A stretch of 64,000 nt of DNA from Paguma larvata (GCA_030068075.1 CM057826.1:59741312-59805311); one strand, 5' to 3'; positions 44,226 to 56,999 are shown, counted from the stretch's first letter. Notes: generated by a model from the sequence alone, not told the origin. Translations and numbers: made by a program.

Positions 44226-45360
44226 GACAACCCAGAATGACAGTGGTGCCTGCGCGCTGGCTGCCACCGGAGACCTGTGGAGGGAGGGAGCGTTCCTCTG
44301 GGGCAGGACGCGGAAAAGCATGCCTTCCCCTGAGCCACTGCATCTTCTCCCCTTTACCGCCCAACTTCGGTGACCGTCTCCATCTCCTCCTCTCCCACTC
44401 CCCGGCCCACTTGCGTCTGACCTCCCCTCCCGTCACTCTCCCAGAAACAAGCCTTGCTGAGGCCATCGGTTTCCTCCAGGCTGTTCATCTGGAGCTCGTT
44501 TGCCTCCCCCTTCTCTCATCCTCGGCAGTTGTTGACCAGGGTGGGTGCCGGTTCCTCCCAGAAACCTCCCGCTTCTGCGATTCCGCGCTGCCGTGTTCCT
44601 CTTGTTCCCTGGAACTCCCGCTCATCTTCCTTCGTCTCCCCCTTCCGCCTTCCGCGCCGGCTTAGAGCTTCTTCCCTCGCCTCCCTCTAGGTATTCTCTC
44701 ACCGGCAAGGGCATCCGTGTCCCCCACAGTTTAATCATCTAATAATCACCTAGAGAGTCACCGTCCATAATTCCAAAGTTCTTTCTCCACTGCAGCCTCT
44801 CAGGTGAGCTCCAGATTCCTCTGTCATCTCCGTTCAGACGTCTCTCTCTGAGACTCCTCTGCTTCACACGTCCCTGACCTCTCCCTCCCAGGTCTTCTCC
44901 AGCTTCCCTGTCTTCCCTGACACACTTGCCCTTCCCCTTCCAGGCCTCCTGTTCCCTTCGCCAAGGCCATCTGCTTGACACCTCTTCCCACCAGCCCAGG
45001 AGAGGAGACTTCATTCAACGTCAGTATACTGTTCTGAAGGAAGGCAGACCCGTCATGTTGGTGAATTTAGGTGGCCAGAAAGGCTCTGCCGGAGGCAGTT
45101 TGGCAGGGTGACCCAATTTGGGTATTTTTCTAAGGAAAACCGTAGTTTAAAAGAGAGTAGGAAAATGTGAAATAAGCTCAGTCTTCTTCCTTGACTAATG
45201 GTGGTCTCCCCTGGGGCCCTGCGCGAGGGTTTGCCCAAGCCGTGTTCTTCCCTAAACAAGGGCAGCATAAAAATAGCTGGGGGCTAATCTAAGAGATACC
45301 AGCCAGGAGTCTCAGCAGTTGTCAGGAATGAAGGGCTGCAGGCAGGGTGAGGGGAGGGGT
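44226..45360. other. Pyrimidine-rich unique stretch
   Basis: High C and T content on + from about 44340 to 44970, giving long open frames on both strands by composition alone. No repeat head, splice pattern or protein family recognised. Confidence 0.6.
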
Positions 45361-45370
45361 GGGTGTTATC

Positions 45371-45409
45371 TCCCCCACCAACCCCCCCACCCCCCTACCC
45401 CCCCACCCC
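45371..45409 (-). repeat. C-run cluster, G-quadruplex capable on minus strand
   Basis: Five C-runs of 5, 7, 6, 7 and 4 bases (45372-45376, 45382-45388, 45390-45395, 45398-45404, 45406-45409) with spacers of one to five bases. Confidence 0.85.
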
Positions 45410-45504
45410 GTGTCCTCAACAGCAGAGCCCCAGGGCCCACGGTAGTGGTCACCTTGCATTTTCAATGGGCTGCAGTGCACCCGGCCCAGAATCTGCCCTT
45501 CTTC

Positions 45505-45650
45505 CCTTTGGTGGCAGATGCCTGGATTCTAATTGCAGTCCTCCTGGCCATATGCCCCTGGGCAGGGATCACCCCTTTGTCATTTCCTCATCTGGAACAC
45601 AGAGGCAGCCAACAGCATTGACCTCTTAGGGGTGCTGGGAGATGGAAGGT
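45505..45650 (+). repeat. MIR-like fragment
   Basis: CAGATGCCTGGATTCTAATT, ATGCCCCTGGGCAGGGATCA and TCATTTCCTCATCTGGAACA follow the MIR order. Confidence 0.65.
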
Positions 45651-46329
45651 CAGAAGGCCCCCAAGAGCTGACACGGTGCCTCACATAGTGCCTCACACAC
45701 GTCACTCCAATGGCCACTGCATTCATTCCCAGAAAATCGTGGCGTGACCTCTTTCACCTTTCTCTGTGGGGCTTTAGTTTGGGTAAAGGTGATTAGGCGA
45801 AGAGGATGCCGGGGTTGGCAAGGAATCGGGCCCAAGGATGGAGTAGAGTTTCCCAAATGGCGGGGAGCTAAGCGGGGCAGAGCAGGCTGTGGCAAATTGG
45901 TCGTCTTTCCCAAACAAACAAAAAGTCAGTGGGAAGAATTAACTCAATATAAAATGTTCCGTTTTTTATTATCATCAAATATTTGCTCTTCTCCACCCCC
46001 ACAATCTTGTTCACTGGCAAAGAATGCCCCTGGATAAAATTAATCCATAATGTAGCAAACGAATATGGTCTGGAAAATGAGGAAATGGTCAATCAATTTT
46101 AATCTGACAGCTTGACTGGTATGAAAAATAAGAGGATTCCTGTCAGAAATGCCATAGTTTCTAAGAAAGGAGGTCTTAGTTTGCAAGAGATGGCTCGGCC
46201 ATTGCCACTACCCGAACAGGTTTGCAAACCAGCGGATTCGAGGACCGAGGGGAGGTGCGTCGTTAGACCCTGCAAGCTCCTGGCTGCCTTCCCGAGTGAC
46301 CTCTACCCGCTGCACCCCAGGCCACTCCA

Positions 46330-46440
46330 GAGCCGTACTGTGTGTGTGCTTCAGCTGCACCCTGTGCTGGGCGCTGGGGATAGAAGCACAAGATTACACC
46401 TGCCTTGCGGAGCCCACGGCCTGTGGACAGAGACAGAGCT
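46330..46440 (+). repeat. L2/MIR-like old fragment
   Basis: CCTGTGCTGGGCGCTGGGGA and CACCTGCCTTGCGGAGCCCA suit the dispersed repeat of 41762. Confidence 0.5.
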
Positions 46441-46619
46441 GGAGCTAGGTAGTCACCCAGCAGGTGGTGAGTGTCCTCGGGCCCCAGGGGCCCTGGGGAG
46501 CACAATGGGACAACTCCTTTAGACTGCTTAGAAGCAGCAAAGGGTAGTCAAAATAAGGTTAACAATTAGCAATCATAGTGAAATACAAAAGCAGTGCTTG
46601 GTGAGACGTTAGGTTCAGT

Positions 46620-46800
46620 GGTGATGAGGTTAATACATGTATTGAGTGCCAGGCACTGTGCATTATTTCATTTAACCCAGGAATTCTACCCATAGTTGGT
46701 TGTTACTACAGCTGAGGCAGTTGAGATGCAGAAAGGTCCAGAAACATACCCAAGGTCCCAGAGCTAGTAACTGGTGGATCTAGGGTTCAAACCCAGATGG
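46620..46800 (-). repeat. MIR, reverse
   Basis: TATTGAGTGCCAGGCACTGT, CATTATTTCATTTAACCCAG and CCCAAGGTCCCAGAGCTAGT match reverse MIR. Confidence 0.85.
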
Positions 46801-46819
46801 CTGGGCTCAAGGGTCTCTG

Positions 46820-47530
46820 GACTTCTCCCAGCAGTAGGAATAAGAGACGCCAACACAGTTCCAGGGGCAGAGGCCCCTCAGTGCAGATGCCGCCCAGCAA
46901 TCAAGATGATCTAAAGGGAAGGGTGGAGAGGAGGGATTGAGTGCGGGGTCAGCAGATCCCCATGTGCAGATGCCTGCCGAGCTATTGAGGTCAGCACTAG
47001 GCGTTCAGAAACGGGACAGTCACATAAGCAAAAGACAGACTCGACTGGCCTGCGTAATGACAAGTGGCTCGAGGCACAGCTGGATCCAGGTGCTCTACCA
47101 AAGAGGTTAGGAACTGGTCTCCTTTGGTCTCTCCTCTGTTTCCCACCACTTGGCTTTCTCTTGAGGCAGATTTTAACCAGGTGTCACGTCTCCCCCTCCT
47201 CCCTGGGCAGCATCAGACTTACACGCGCTTAGCTTGGAGTCTCTGAAGAAAGAGCCTTCTCCCTACGACTTCCTGAATATCCCTTAGTGGGACCTGCCCT
47301 GGCCCCGGTGGTGAGAAGGCCAGGATGTCCTGAATAGAGAGGCCCTGGTCGCACGCCCAGCATGGAAGTGGGGTCAGCCCCTCTTCCCCCAGCCACAGAG
47401 CCGCGTATGGGAGGGGTGGTGCCAGCTGTTAGACTGCCTTTCTGCTAGCCCAGTGGTGCGTATGCAGTAGCCTTTATGGAGGCTCGGGGTTACTTCCTGT
47501 GTAGGCAGAAGCATCCCTGCACCAGAGCGT
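46820..47530. other. Unique intergenic stretch
   Basis: No repeat, exon or RNA recognised. Confidence 0.6.
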
Positions 47531-47734
47531 TCCCTTATGATGATAGCAATATATGTTCATGGCAGCGAAATTAGAAAACATATTGAACCCACACAAACTC
47601 CGCCTCCCGAAGAAATGGATTTGTAATCCCATCTAGAGAGAATTGCTGGGAGACATTTAGGAGTGGGTTCTATGTCTTTTTTTCTTTCTTCTTTTCTACC
47701 TTCAACAAATATGGGATCATATGGTATATCCTGT

Positions 47735-48215
47735 TGTTTTTTTTTTACTTTAAAAATAATTGTGATAAAATTTATAATAAACTGCACATAATTAAACTGT
47801 ACAATTTGACGCATTTTGACGTGTGTACACCACAGTCAAGGTAGTGAGCATAGCCATTACCCCCAAAAGTGTTCTGGCGACCCTTTGTCATTCGTAGTAC
47901 AGGTGCCGCCGAAGTGAGCACGTGACCCCTTGTGATCTGTTTGCTGGCACTGCTCCCGCACTTTGTCCAGGCGACCACTGATCTGCCTTCTCTCACTGTA
48001 GCCTGGCTCGTGCTTTTTCATCATTTTATATGAATGGGTCCTATCATATGTACTATTTGGGGGATGTGGCTTTTCTCACTCAGCATAATTATTGGCTTCT
48101 TTGCCTCAGTATAACTATTTTGAAGTTCATTTGTGCTGTTAAATGTGTTGACAGTTCATTCCTTTTTGCTGTTGAGTGCTGTTCCATTATATGGTGCATC
48201 ACAGTTTGCTTATCT
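47735..48215 (-). mobile_element. Old L1 3' fragment, antisense
   Basis: AATTTATAATAAACTGCACA, CCACTGATCTGCCTTCTCTC, CTCACTCAGCATAATTATTG and CATTCCTTTTTGCTGTTGAG match the antisense L1 region also seen at 3505-4195. Confidence 0.75.
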
Positions 48216-48224
48216 GAACGGGAT

Positions 48225-48770
48225 GATGGACTTGCACACCCATGTTCATAGCAGCGTTATTCACAGTAGCCTAAAGGTGGAAATAAGCCAGGCGTCCCAT
48301 CGATGGATGCATGGATGAATGCGGTGATATGTACAATGGAATATCACTAATCCTTAAAAAGGATTGAAATTCTGCCACACGCTACATGGATGACACACTT
48401 GGAAGACATTGTACTAAGTGAAATTAACCAGACACAAGAGGACGAATATTGTACGATCTCTCTTATATGAGGTACCTTTCCTCGTCACATTCCTAGAGAC
48501 AAGTGGAAGAGCGGGGCCGTGGGTGGGGCAGAGTGGGTGTGGGGGAAGAATGAGAAGGGAAGGAGGGAGTGACAGTTTAACCTTTAATGGGGACAGAGTT
48601 TCAACTTAGGACGATTCAGTTTGGGAAAAGTTCTGGAGATGGATGGCAGTGATGGTCGTACAATGGTGTGAGTGTGCCTGATGGCACTGAGTTGTCGACT
48701 CAAAAAGGCTTACAGTGATAAATTTTATGTGATGTATATTTTACCACACCAAAAAATGGTTTTAATGGCG
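48225..48770 (+). mobile_element. Old L1 3' end, sense
   Basis: CACACCCATGTTCATAGCAG, GTACAATGGAATATCACTAA, ATTGTACTAAGTGAAATTAA and TGTATATTTTACCACACC are sense L1 3' landmarks. It meets the antisense piece head on at about 48220. Confidence 0.8.
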
Positions 48771-49399
48771 AGGGCGGGTTTCCTGGGACCCTGCCGGAGT
48801 GCCTCCAGATGGGGAGGAGCTCGTCGGAGCCTGGGCAGTTCCCGGACTGGGTCCTGAACAAGTCCTGAGCCCAAGCACCCGTGGTCCTGGCAGCCTCCCA
48901 CCTCCGGAGGGCTTCATTGGCTCAGCCTCTTCTCAGCAGGACGCATGACCACTCGCTGCTCTGGGACTTAAGAAGATGGAGAGAACCTTCCCACATTTAG
49001 TAAGAAAGCTCCTAGGGAAGGGTTCGTGGAATACGCACACAGTCGTGTTTAAACACTCCCTCACTCACCCCCATGTTGTCACCTCCAAGGGTATGGCCAT
49101 TCTTCACCAAAGCAAACTCTCCTTTGTCTCTCCTTTTTCCGACTGTCACAATTGGGCTTTGGCTAGTTTATTGCAATGACTTTCTGGATGGTCTCCTTAC
49201 CCTAGGCTCTGAGAGCTGGGCTTATTTAGAGTGAAGATAGCACATTTCAAGAATGTGAGGGTGAATGGAGAGGAAGGTAGGAAGTGAAAGGAGAGGGTTC
49301 CCCTTGGGAAGGGGGTGCAGGTCTGCTCTAAGAACATTCTGAGAGAGTATGTGCATGCGTGGAGACACCTGCTGTCTCTGGTTTCTCTTTCATGACGGT

Positions 49400-50060
49400 T
49401 CAAGGTGGGGTTACAGGTACTGAAGAGATGAACAAGTCAGGGACTCACAAGGTGGTAGGTGGGCTGGCTGGTGGCATGGGACCATGGCAGAGGTTCTGGG
49501 AACTTTGCTTCAGGAGACCCCTGTGCAATCACTTTAAAAGATGTTTGCAAATTTCTTGACATTCTTCCCATCAAGAGGTGTAGTCTAAATCCTCTCCTCT
49601 TGAATACGGGCTGACTTTCATGACGTGCTTCTAACAGTACACTGCAGTGGCAGTGAGGCTGTGTCACGTCTCAGATGTGACAACATAAGGCAATATAGCA
49701 TCCATCCGGCTCTCTCGGGATGCTCACCCTTAGAACCCAGCCGCCACGCTGTGAGGAAGCCGAGGCCAAACAGGGAGGCCATTTGCTAGCCCAAATGGGT
49801 GCTCTAGCCCAGCGGAGGTCCCTGCTGACAGCCAGCATCAGGTGAGCAGGCATGTGAGTAATGACGGCTTCAGAATGACTCCGGCACCAGCCACCGTCTC
49901 ACTGCACCCGCATGAGAGGCCCCGAGGAGGAAATGCCTGGCCGAACCCCGCGGATCCCCAGAACCACGAGAGGAAATAACAGTGGGCAAATGTTGTTGTT
50001 TTCTGCCACTGTGTCTGGGGCGATTTGTTACGCAGCAGTAGACACCTGGAACATGCTGCC
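49400..50060 (+). mobile_element. MLT1-type LTR, degraded
   Basis: The end GTTGTTGTTTTCTGCCACTG, then GGCGATTTGTTACGCAGCAG and TAGACACCTGGAACA, has the usual MLT1 terminal form. The earlier part (TGAGTAATGACGGCTTCAGA, CTGCACCCGCATGAGAGGCC) agrees. Non-coding LTR relic. Confidence 0.55.
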
Positions 50061-50395
50061 AGATCTGCTGCCCTCACAACATCGGTTCCTTTGGTTGCTT
50101 TTGTCCTTATTGAATGAACATTCATCTTTTGATGGTAAAGTGATTCATTCGATGGTAAAAGTGATGCAGGTTCATGTGAGAAGACTTGGAGAACACCAAC
50201 AAAGTCTGAAGAAAAAAAATTACCTGAAAACCTACTACCCAAGATAATCTCCAGCGCATAGTAGGCATATTATGTAAATGATATGTAAAATTATGTAAAT
50301 AAATATTTACTGAGTAAGTGAATGGACCTGATGATTTGACCCCTCTCCAGTTTTGGGCATTTAGGTTGTTTGCAGGTTTTGGATGGTAGGTTTCT

Positions 50396-50596
50396 TTTTT
50401 CTTTTTTCTTTTTTTAAGTTTATTTTATTTTGAGAGAGAAAGAGATCAAGCAAGGGAAAGACAGAGAGAGGGAGAGAATCCCAAGCAGGCTCTGCGCTGT
50501 CAGCACAGAGCCCGATGTGGGGCTTGAACTCACATCATGACCTGAGCCGAAACCAAGAGTCGGACATTTAACTGACTGAGCCACCCAGGCGCCCCC
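50396..50596 (-). mobile_element. CAN-SINE
   Basis: Reverse copy, T-run to CCACCCAGGCGCCCCC. The middle of the element is shortened around TCACATCATGACCTGAGC. No clear duplication. Confidence 0.94.
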
Positions 50597-50599
50597 GGA

Positions 50600-52740
50600 G
50601 TGGTGGCTTTTCACCCGTGGAGTTCCCTGCACTGAGCAGGGTGAACGCAGGGCCCAGTGAATTGGTTCGGCAAACCACTCTAAGGTTTGCAACCTCAACA
50701 TTTGTCTTTCCCAGGTAGAAAAGCATTTCCTGGAGCCTTCAGCTTCCTCCCATCTAGGGCGTTGACTCACCCCGGCTCCGCTCAGAAAAGAGATTGCAAG
50801 CATCTTCCTTCTGGAAAATGGATTTACATAGGAAGGTGAGCTTTCAGGGATAATATTTATATCCATCTTTCAGTTGCGCTGCTCACGTTACTCAGCGTCA
50901 CGCTGACTTCAAACACTTTATCCGGCAAGTATAGGCATCGCCATCAGCTACTCTCAGGAACAAATGTGGTCGTGTAATCCCAGGGCCTACGAGGAATGTG
51001 GCAGCAACTGAAACCAAAGTGTTAACCATTTTCTAAGCCAAAAACTAGAAAGCAAATAGCAGAGGTACTTTTGAGCAGATAATATTAGTGATCTAGAATT
51101 TTATCAATCTTCCAACCAAAATACATCCAGATCCTTCTCACTTGAAAGAGTCCCCTCACGAGGTTAATGTGTTTCCTAATGTATCTTAACACACTTAGCA
51201 TTGCTTTCTCCCTCGGTGTCCTTGCAGTGGTGTAACTGGTAGAAACAGAACGGAGCTTAGAGGGGGAGCCTCCCCAGGTAACCAGCAGTATTTCCCTCCT
51301 TTCATTAGGAACCAGGGGAGTAGGGACAGCTAAGCACAGATGAGGTTATTTGGTTGTAGTAGGGAATAGTCTGGGGGAAGGACCCACACTCTTCCTTTGG
51401 GCAGGAAAGGGATGTCTCTCTCCCTCGGCCTGAGGGAGGGAAGCAGATGCTCATTATGGGCATCTGCTGTGTCTTCCTCTCCCACATCTATTCCCCTTCA
51501 TCTGGGAATACCCCACCCCTCCAGTTTTTCTTTGGGGAACTACCCTTCTCCACTCTCAGTCCACACGGTTAGGGTGGAGACCACCCAACCCTTGATGCCA
51601 GGGTTGGAGCTGTGACCTGTACAGTGAGGGTCAGCAAGGCTAAGTGATTGTCTCATATAACCGAAGCCAAGCCACCAAATATCAGCCCTCAGATATTTGC
51701 TGGAATTCTCCAGAAGGAATTCTGGAGATTGCTAAGATTACTGGGATTGCTAAACTCGTAGAAAGGGATCCTGGAGCTACTATCTTTGGGGGAGCCTGTT
51801 CAGGAAGAGAGCTGAGAGTCAGAGGGACGGAGAGATTGCATCCTATCGACATAATTTAAGACCGCGGGATCTAGCCAAGCCTGAAACCAGCTGTATTTCT
51901 GGTCTCTCTATTTAGGTCATCCCAAAATTAACTTATTTTGCTTTGGGGTCTGTCACTTGCAACTCAAAGGGTCCTTACTCATACAGCCCCTGTGTATTGG
52001 AAGAGGGAGAAATTAAGACGGAAGGAACTGGCAGGCCGACCCCCTTCCCAGAAAGGCTTCCGGACTAGGGCCCTCCACATCAGTATTGGCCGAAGAATAA
52101 TAGTTTATTATTATATATTACAGACCGCTCCCTGCAATGGCCCAAACCCCGTAGGCCTTGTGGTTTACTTTTACCACCAGTTGTTCAGGTAACCGTGGAC
52201 TGGTCTTAACCCAGAGCTGGGATTAACATTGTCCCAAAGTCTGGGATGTGGCCCTTGTTGACATTAAGCCTGACCCTTGGCTTACCACAGGTTTCTGCCC
52301 CAAGACCAGGCCCTACTTGATCACAGAGATGAGTGAGGGATGCCTGCTTAAATCTGACCACTGACCAAGAATAAAAAAATGGGGCCAAAAGCTTTACCAA
52401 CCCCAGCAGTGTTTCCTGTTTGGGTTGCGACCTAATTACTGTCTCCTAGCTTCCCCACCGTTGTCCCTGCCCCCAGTGCCCAAGCCGGAAACTCAACTGC
52501 CTTCCCACCTCCTTTGTCTTTATGTCTTCTGGCAAGTCGCAAGGCCCCCTACTTCCATAGAAACACTTACTATGAAGAAATATGACCGGTTCAAAATCCC
52601 AAGAAGTTCCTACGTTATAATTGCCAAATGAAAGAAAAGAGAGGTTCTTTACATGTAGTTTTGACCACTGTAAAGTTTTAGAGACGGCAAAACAAAATTT
52701 TCTAAACCTTTTTTTTAAAACTACTTACTTGTGTTGTGGA
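50600..52740. other. Unique intergenic stretch
   Basis: No repeat head, splice pattern, RNA or protein family that I recognise. Short open frames are chance. Confidence 0.55.
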
Positions 52741-52748
52741 AGCAAAAT

Positions 52749-52972
52749 CTCTTTTTGTTGTTGTTGTTTTTTGGGTTTTTTTTTTTAAATAATATTTTCA
52801 AGTTTATTTATTTTGAGAGAGAGCACACATGGTTGCACGCTTATGAGTGGGGGAGGGGCAGAGAGAGAGAGAGAGAGAATCCCGAGCAGACTCTGCCCTG
52901 TCAGTACAGAGCCCAACTCAGGGCTCAATCTCATCAACAGTGAAATCATGACCTGAGCCACCCAGGCGCCCC
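52749..52972 (-). mobile_element. CAN-SINE
   Basis: Reverse copy with a TTG/T-rich tail. Flanked by AAGCAAAAT at 52740 and 52977. The body is broken near the head (TCATCAACAGTGAAATCATG). Confidence 0.94.
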
Positions 52973-53545
52973 GCGAAAGCAAAATGTCTTAGCAATGATG
53001 ACAAAGAATTTGAAGCATTCATCATTAAAGCAAAGATTGCAGGTGGCCATGAGCCTAAGGCCTGACGTGAAAGTTACATTCATGGAAGGAAATTCTCATT
53101 CAGATTTTTGAAAATATTCACTCAAATTTCCTATTAAATAAGTTTCCAGCTCTTCATAATTTATTTTTAAATCAGAGTTACATATAAAAGTGTGGTGAAT
53201 TTTTTCACTAAGCCCCAGAGAGACAGGTCTGAAACCCCTCTTGTGTTGCCGTAGCACCATTACCATCTTGGGAAAACAACTTTTTACCCTTTGGTGTGTG
53301 TGAAGTATTTCTTTAAAAAGTCTGACAACTAGGAATCCAGAAGCTCGGATCGCCCTTACTGTCATCACCTTTCCAATCCAGGCCCAACACAGTATTTTCA
53401 TGTCTCCTCTATACCCATCGTAGGATCCTACTGAAAGCCCACGGCTAGTCCACTAGTGGAATGAAAAACAAAACCACATCAAGCATGGACTTCAATGTCA
53501 TTGCATGTAGAAGGGAGGTACAATGCCTGTCTCTTCTCTACTTTT

Positions 53546-53747
53546 TTTTTTTTAATGTTTTTTGATTTTTGAGAGACACAGAGCATGAGCAGGGGAGGGG
53601 CGGGGAGAGAGGGGACACAGAATCTCAAACAGGCTCCAGGCTCTGAGCTGTCAGCACAGAGCACGACTTGGGACTTGAACTCATGAACATGAGATCATGA
53701 CCTGAGCCAAAGTTGGACACTTAAGCGACTGAGCCACCCAGGTGCCC
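53546..53747 (-). mobile_element. CAN-SINE
   Basis: Reverse copy with exact flanks CTCTACTTTT at 53536-53545 and 53748-53757. The right flank is itself repeated once more (CTCTACTTTTCTCTACTTTT). Confidence 0.95.
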
Positions 53748-53959
53748 CTCTACTTTTCTCTACTTTTCAAATCGGTTATGAGAGTAGCATGATTATCTCT
53801 TGAATAAAACTGACACATAAGTATTCTCTCATATGCAAACTCTATACATATAGAAGAGCCCCATTTCCAAAACCAGTGTGAGAACAAGATGGTTTCCCTT
53901 CAGAAAAATGACTAACCGCATGGTATGTTGAAACACAAAATCCAAAGTCTTTGCAGATT

Positions 53960-54720
53960 GGAACTCCTGAGCAGACGTGTGCCAGATAACAGAGAGGCTC
54001 AAAACGACATGTTCCCTTGGGCATTTCTCCCAGAGGAGTGGAAGTTTATATCCACACAAAAACCCACAGACAAGTGTTCACAGTGGATTTAATAGCCCCA
54101 AACCAGAAGCCACTCAAACGTCCTCCAAGTGGCGACTGGCTGATCAAATTCGGGTGCGTCTTTACCACAGAACACGACTCAGCAGTAACGGGGAGCAAAC
54201 TGTCCATACGCACAACCACCTGCATGGGTGTCCTGGGAATGCCGCTTCGTGAAGAAAGACAATCTCCAAGGCTGCATGCCCTGTAAGTGCATTCATGGAT
54301 CGTTCTCAAAATGACAAAACCACAGAGGTGGAGGACAGAGTAGAGGCTGCCAGGGACGGGTGGAGGGGGCTGTGTCTGTGAAGAGGTAACATGAGGGAAT
54401 TCCTACGTGGGGATGGAAGGGGTCCATGTCTTGATGACAGTGGTGGTGACACCAGTCTATCCATGGGATAAAATTACGTAGAAACACACACACACACACA
54501 CCCATGAACACATAAAAACTGGTGTGGAGGAAGGTCGGGGGTCTAGTTAACCGTACCATATCCACATCAGTCTCATTTTGATGTTGGGCTACTGCTCTGT
54601 GAGATGTTACCACAGGGGGAGGCTGGGTGAAGGGTCCGTGGAATCCTGTGTACCGTTTTCACAACTTCCTGGGAGTCTGTAATTATTTCCAACGTTTTTA
54701 AAAACCTTAAACATTAGGAA
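53960..54720 (+). mobile_element. Old L1 3' end, sense
   Basis: CCAAACCAGAAGCCACTCAA, ACGACTCAGCAGTAACGGGG, AAATGACAAAACCACAGAGG and TGATGACAGTGGTGGTGACA are sense L1 3' UTR landmarks. It contains a CA microsatellite at 54484-54501. Confidence 0.8.
54484..54501 (+). repeat. CA microsatellite
   Basis: About nine CA units inside an L1 3' end. Confidence 0.85.
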
Positions 54721-54729
54721 TCACTGTAG

Positions 54730-55780
54730 ATAAACATAAATTAAAAACAAAAAGGCTTCTTGCCAGACTCAGGTTCGGTCTACTTGTGCTTGACTCCCTA
54801 AGTACTGCTCAGGGGCACAAGTCCAAGTGCAGAGTACAGTGTACCTTATGTGCTTGTGAATTTGTCTTGTCTTTTCCCCCCAGTAAAGATCAGGCTGCAG
54901 CTCATCAACTAAAATGAGATGTGCCTTTAATTCCTAGACTTTCAGTCCTCACAGTCATCCATTTGGTTGGGGACCAGAGGTCACTGATGGCGGAAGTGCA
55001 CCCCTCCTGTCTCACTTCTCGCCTTCCTGGCCATGGCCGTGGATCCCTTTAACAGAGTGGCCCCTCCAGGTGTGCCCCCCATGACCCCTGTCTTCCCCTC
55101 ACTGGGTGCGGTGCTCACGAGGGAAGCTGTCCAAGGCCCCCATCGCTGGCTTCAAAGGCGGCCCTTTCAAGGAAACAGAGCTCAGCTGTCCGTGCCCTGT
55201 GAATAGTTATGAGTTGGGGCGGGAACTCTGGAGAATCACAAGCAGCTCCAATTCCCATGCTTAGGGCCACTCAAACCACCTGGCTTTGAAGCCCCAGCTG
55301 GGGTGTCTGTGCAGCTTCCAGCAGAGCAGAGTTCAGGGAAGGAAAACAGATGGCCGAGTCATTAGCAGAGGACAGGGGACAGCATCCTCAGGCCAAGAAT
55401 CCAGAGCTCCGGATGGGTTTCAGCATCCCCTGGGGTAGCGCTGAGCCTCTGGAGGAATAACCCAGGGATGCCACCAGGTTCAACAGCGCCTGTGGGGAGT
55501 TGGAAAAGTGTGCCCCTCTGGAGGTGGGGGGGGGAGGTCCACGGGTCTTCTGGCCCACCGCTGGCCAGCAGGGGGCACCTTATGTGAGAGTGTTCGGCCG
55601 GTTCAGGGAAAGCTCAGGCGGCCAGAGGAGAAGGCTGGAATGCAGGCCGGGACAGGCCATGAAGGACTTAGATTTTCACGCCAAGGGATTTGGACCTCAT
55701 TCTGTGCTTGAGTGGAGGGCCAGGTGTCGTCAGTCAAGTGAGGCGTACCCCCAAAACCCAAGCCTGAGGGAAATCTGGTT
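54730..55780. other. Unique intergenic stretch with CTCF-type motif
   Basis: Includes the strong motif at 55562-55579. 55590-55700 (AGGCCATGAAGGACTTAGAT, GGATTTGGACCTCATTCTGT) looks like an L2-derived piece. Confidence 0.5.
55562..55579 (+). promoter_or_regulatory. CTCF-type motif, forward
   Basis: TGGCCAGCAGGGGGCACC fits the CTCF core CCASYAGRKGGCRS at every position. The position in unique sequence between SINEs makes it a credible insulator or loop anchor, but binding is not shown by sequence. Confidence 0.7.
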
Positions 55781-55789
55781 TCCTACCTC

Positions 55790-56370
55790 GCGGATGTGGT
55801 TGCCTGTGGTAGTTTCGAAATACAGCCACGGATTTGTTGACACTTCTCTTTTGGAGGAGGAGTCTACGTCTGTCCATAAACTCCATGTAACTTCCTCTCA
55901 AAACTCTGAGGGCTTGGGACTGTTCTGGTGAATGGAGTACAATGGAGGTGAATCTGTGTGACTTCTAAGGTTAAGTGATGAAAGGCCATACAGCTTCCAT
56001 CTTGTTCTCCTGAACCCTTGCTCTTGGAAACCTGAACTGCCGTGTAAGAAGTTCAGCTGTCCTGAGGCCAACATGCTGTGAGGATCCCCATCCACATGGA
56101 GAAGCCAGCGCAGACACGTGGGCTGTCACTTCCAGCGGGGGCCAGTCTTGGGGTCGTCCCAGCCTAGGTACCAGATAAGTGAGGAGAGAAGGCTCCAGGT
56201 GATCCCAGCCCCCCGGACATTGCTGTCTTCCCAGCTGGGGCCCCAGGCATCGTGGAGGGGAGACAAGTCGTCCACACTACGCCTCGTCTGGACCCTTGGC
56301 CAACAGAAGAGCGAAACAGTCGTTGCTGTTTGGGGTGGTTTGTCGCATAGCAATACCTAGCTGGAACCTT
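55790..56370 (+). mobile_element. MLT1-type LTR, degraded
   Basis: Ends GTTGCTGTTTGGGGTGGTTT then GTCGCATAGCAATACCTAGC, as at 49400-50060. The front shows GTAGTTTCGAAATACAGCCA. Both copies share orientation and are 6 kb apart. Confidence 0.55.
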
Positions 56371-56999
56371 ACTGATAACCTGAGTGAGACAGAGATCCTA
56401 ACCTCACACGCTTCCGCTTGGGCAAGGCATGAAGTAAGAATGCGAGCATGGGGCCGAACGAGGGAGTGGTGGGGCCGTAAAAACACTGTACCTGGTGAAC
56501 AGCAGCCACCGGATGGCTCCGGGGTGAGGCCTTTGTGACATTTGGATTAAACCAGTAACACCTCGGTAAATGTGAACAAAGAGCTGGGGACACTACTCCA
56601 ACCTATGTCATCTGGGGCAGTCTCAGGGAGGCCCAACTATTAGATGGGACTGTAGTTTTTGAAACAGAAGCCTTATTTGTTGTGTGGCCCCCACCTAGAG
56701 AAACAACCTCGTGATCACTTCGGCCGAGAGGATAGGAAAGGGTTGCCCCCGAGGCCTCACCTCATAGTACCCCCCAGCTCTGTCCCTCAGGGAGGACCGG
56801 ATCCTGCCTCCCCTGCCCCGGTTCCAGTCTCCCCCACAAATGCCTCTCCCCGACAGTGGTGCCCTGGTCCTGTCACCTCTGGCTCAGGCTCTTCACCCAT
56901 ACTCCTACCCCTGGGCCCCCAGGCCTCCATATGTGTCCCCGGGACCTAGCACAGTGTCTGCACATAGTAGTTGCTCACTGAGAACTCATCCACTTGAGT

